A stretch of 64,000 nt of DNA, from NCBI GenBank assembly GCA_020638995.1, contig JACKHM010000001.1:2976001-3040000 (forward strand), given 5' to 3'. Each line of letters starts with the position of its first letter. Position 1 is the stretch's first letter. This document shows, piece by piece, positions 62,233-64,000 of this stretch. The notes below the pieces were generated by a model. The model searched no databases. It was not told the origin of the DNA and was given only the letters and a program-made list of their open reading frames with translations. Source of the stretch: Planctomycetaceae bacterium (lineage in GTDB: Bacteria > Planctomycetota > Planctomycetia > Pirellulales > Pirellulaceae). A program made the translations under genes and the position numbers.

Positions 62233-64000
62233 ATGAAACGCATAACTCATCGGTTGGAAGCGAGGCTGGCGCATCCACGATCATCGTCCCTACGTCGAGG
62301 TGTCGTTTCGATCCTGGCCGCGTTTTTACTTGTCGGCGTGTTCGCTTTTGTTGCGTTTGCCGTCGACACAGGTCTGATGACTCTGACTCAGACAGAGATG
62401 CAGAACGCGGTCGATGCCGCGGCGCTTGCGGCTTCTCAAGAGATCACCGGCGCGATTTACGATGCCGGGCAGGGAGCAGGCGATGCGTCGGTCGATTCCA
62501 ACTCCATCGCAGTTGCTGCCGCTCGCGAGATGGCGGCGAACGTCGCCGGGCTGAACGGCGTGTATGTGGATCCGAACGAAGACGTCGCGTTTGGAAAGCG
62601 TTCGTACAACGCAGCGACCGGCGAGTGGCCGATCGTGTGGGGCGCTGAACCCTACAATGTCGTACGAGTCACCGCGCGGCGCGACAATACTGACACGGAT
62701 GAGCCGGATGGTCGCCTTCGATTGTCGTTTGGCTGGGCCGTCGGCATGTCCTCGGTGGAAATGGTAACTTCCGCGACGGCCTTCGTCGAAGCCCGCGATA
62801 TTGAGTTAGTACTCGACTTCTCGGCGTCGATGAACGACGACAGTTCAATCCGATCGTTCGGATCGTTGGGGCGGTCAAATGTTGAAGCGTCGCTGGATGG
62901 GATGTGGGATGCCTTGGTCGAGGCTGACCCCAAATGGCCAGGCACGACAACTTCAAAGTTCCCTGCCACGGGGTTTGGCGACATTGACAGCTACTACGGC
63001 ACCTACATTCCCAGCAGCAACACATCCTCGATCTACCAAAGCTTGGATTTGAATGACACTATCGGCGGTGCCGTTAAGTATCCCTTTCCGCAGGCCGGTC
63101 GATACAGCAACGGGCAGCCTAAGTCGAAACCCAGCAATTCGACGAGTCAGAGCTTGTGGTATGGCTACATCAACTATGTAAAGAATCTCAGCGGCACTTA
63201 TCGAAAGCGTTATGGCTATCGGACATTGATGGATTACCTACAGGAACAGCGTTACGCCAGCGACCAATCAGAAGATCTCTGGCGGACCAAGCACTATCCA
63301 TTCAATGGAGTAAAAGCTGGGGCGTCGCTATTTCTAAGTTTCCTGACAGAGCTCGATTTCGGTGATGAGGTTGGGTTGGTGAGCTACGGTGGATACTCAC
63401 AAGTCGAAATGGTCCTTAATGATGGCGACGCCTATGTAGACATCAGTTCTGATCCAATCACGGGTGTGTACTCCGACATCGATACGATTCAGATTCACAA
63501 ACAAGCCGGGCACTATGATGGCTGGACCGGTATGGGATACGGGATCCAAGACGCAAAGGAGATGTTGATCGGAGATCCAAATGATTCGTTCAACAACGGA
63601 TATACCCGATACGGTGCCCGTCCGACGATGATCATCATGACCGACGGCCAGACAAACCAAGGTCCCGGGAATTGGAGCCTTCCCAGTGGCTGGGATTGGG
63701 CGGACTGGACTGACTACGACGGCGACGGCGATGCGGACTACTATACCTACGATCGAAAGAAGCAGTACGCGTTCTGGGAAGCCACAGAAGCGATCCGATA
63801 CGGCGTCACGATCCACACGATGAGTGTCGGTGTCGATGCCGATCGAGATTTGATGGAAGCGATCGCCTTTGCCGGAAATGGAGTTTGGATGAATATTCCG
63901 GGCGGTACGACCGTCACACAGATGGAAGAAGAACTGATCGCAGCGTTCCGTCAGATTGCGGCGAAAGTTCCACCGGCGAAACTAATTCATAGCGGATCAA
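62233..64000 (+). CDS. TadG-like protein with von Willebrand factor A domain (partial, runs off the right edge)
   Basis: The frame is open from the ATG at 62233 to the end of the window, at least 589 residues. The N-terminus (RRGVVSILAAFLLVGVFAFVAFAVDTGLMTLTQTEMQNAVDAAALAAS) is TadG-type. A VWA domain follows: LVLDFSASMND carries the DxSxS part of a MIDAS metal site, and IIMTDGQTN is the later Asp-containing motif. IHTMSVGVDADRDLMEAIAFAGNG completes the fold. AGGAG lies about eight bases upstream of the ATG. Such proteins are surface or periplasmic partners of Tad pili. Its C-terminus lies outside the window. Confidence 0.9.
   Translation, partial: MKRITHRLEARLAHPRSSSLRRGVVSILAAFLLVGVFAFVAFAVDTGLMTLTQTEMQNAVDAAALAASQEITGAIYDAGQGAGDASVDSNSIAVAAAREMAANVAGLNGVYVDPNEDVAFGKRSYNAATGEWPIVWGAEPYNVVRVTARRDNTDTDEPDGRLRLSFGWAVGMSSVEMVTSATAFVEARDIELVLDFSASMNDDSSIRSFGSLGRSNVEASLDGMWDALVEADPKWPGTTTSKFPATGFGDIDSYYGTYIPSSNTSSIYQSLDLNDTIGGAVKYPFPQAGRYSNGQPKSKPSNSTSQSLWYGYINYVKNLSGTYRKRYGYRTLMDYLQEQRYASDQSEDLWRTKHYPFNGVKAGASLFLSFLTELDFGDEVGLVSYGGYSQVEMVLNDGDAYVDISSDPITGVYSDIDTIQIHKQAGHYDGWTGMGYGIQDAKEMLIGDPNDSFNNGYTRYGARPTMIIMTDGQTNQGPGNWSLPSGWDWADWTDYDGDGDADYYTYDRKKQYAFWEATEAIRYGVTIHTMSVGVDADRDLMEAIAFAGNGVWMNIPGGTTVTQMEEELIAAFRQIAAKVPPAKLIHSGS

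Overview
The window looks like a chromosome segment of a planctomycete, probably in or near the Pirellulales. Four things point there: three sets of DUF1549/DUF1553 (PSCyt1-type) proteins paired with DUF1501 proteins, large secreted proteins opening with an LEPRLLM-like motif and carrying dockerin repeats, a membrane Ser/Thr kinase with an N-terminal sigma-factor-like segment, and ScpB with a polyacidic tail. GC content looks moderate (mid-50s per cent by eye). I saw no rRNA, tRNA, CRISPR array, transposase or prophage. All functional calls come from reading motifs; no search was run.

Layout. 0.2-9.5 kb: a secreted hydrolase and two DUF1549/1553-DUF1501 gene pairs transcribed divergently. 9.7-11.5 kb: a small exported protein and scpB, closed by an intrinsic terminator. 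11.6-20.9 kb: an outer-membrane-type protein, a 1429-residue adhesin-like protein with C-terminal dockerin repeats, and a Ser/Thr kinase with a TPR-like C-terminus. 21.1-26.7 kb: a tight operon of a b-type cytochrome-like membrane protein and three multihaem c-type cytochromes, two of which have repeat DNA translated into their N-termini. 26.7-35.3 kb: a DPP4-type peptidase, then a decahaem protein with an LVIVD-like propeller next to a beta-barrel protein, a possible outer-membrane electron conduit. 35.6-39.8 kb: a GlcG/HbpS-like protein with dockerin repeats, a small Cys/His-rich exported protein, a frameshifted gene and an atypical DNA-binding-like gene. 40.0-44.7 kb: a cNMP-binding/ferredoxin fusion followed by a membrane-anchored glutamate-synthase-like FMN protein.

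44.7-51.8 kb is the most striking metabolic region. Five co-oriented genes and one divergent gene match the glyoxylate-assimilating half of the 3-hydroxypropionate bi-cycle: mesaconyl-C1-CoA hydratase, malyl/methylmalyl/citramalyl-CoA lyase, a mesaconyl-CoA C1:C4 transferase candidate, two further family III CoA-transferases (succinyl-CoA:malate type) and a mesaconyl-C4-CoA hydratase. Together they could turn glyoxylate plus propionyl-CoA into pyruvate plus acetyl-CoA, and regenerate glyoxylate from malate. Citrate synthase follows.

54.0-58.1 kb holds a third DUF1549/1553-DUF1501 pair. 58.1-64.0 kb is a Tad/Flp-type pilus-associated locus: a TadG-like protein and an exported protein on the minus strand, a HAMP-like membrane protein, then TadE, TadE and a TadG/VWA protein running off the right end. 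Two GEMM-I (cyclic-di-GMP class I) riboswitches lie upstream of the two arms. Both carry the same upstream arm, CUCAGGC, complementary to GCCUGAG overlapping the Shine-Dalgarno of the gene they precede, which suggests an unusual expression platform lying 5' of the aptamer.
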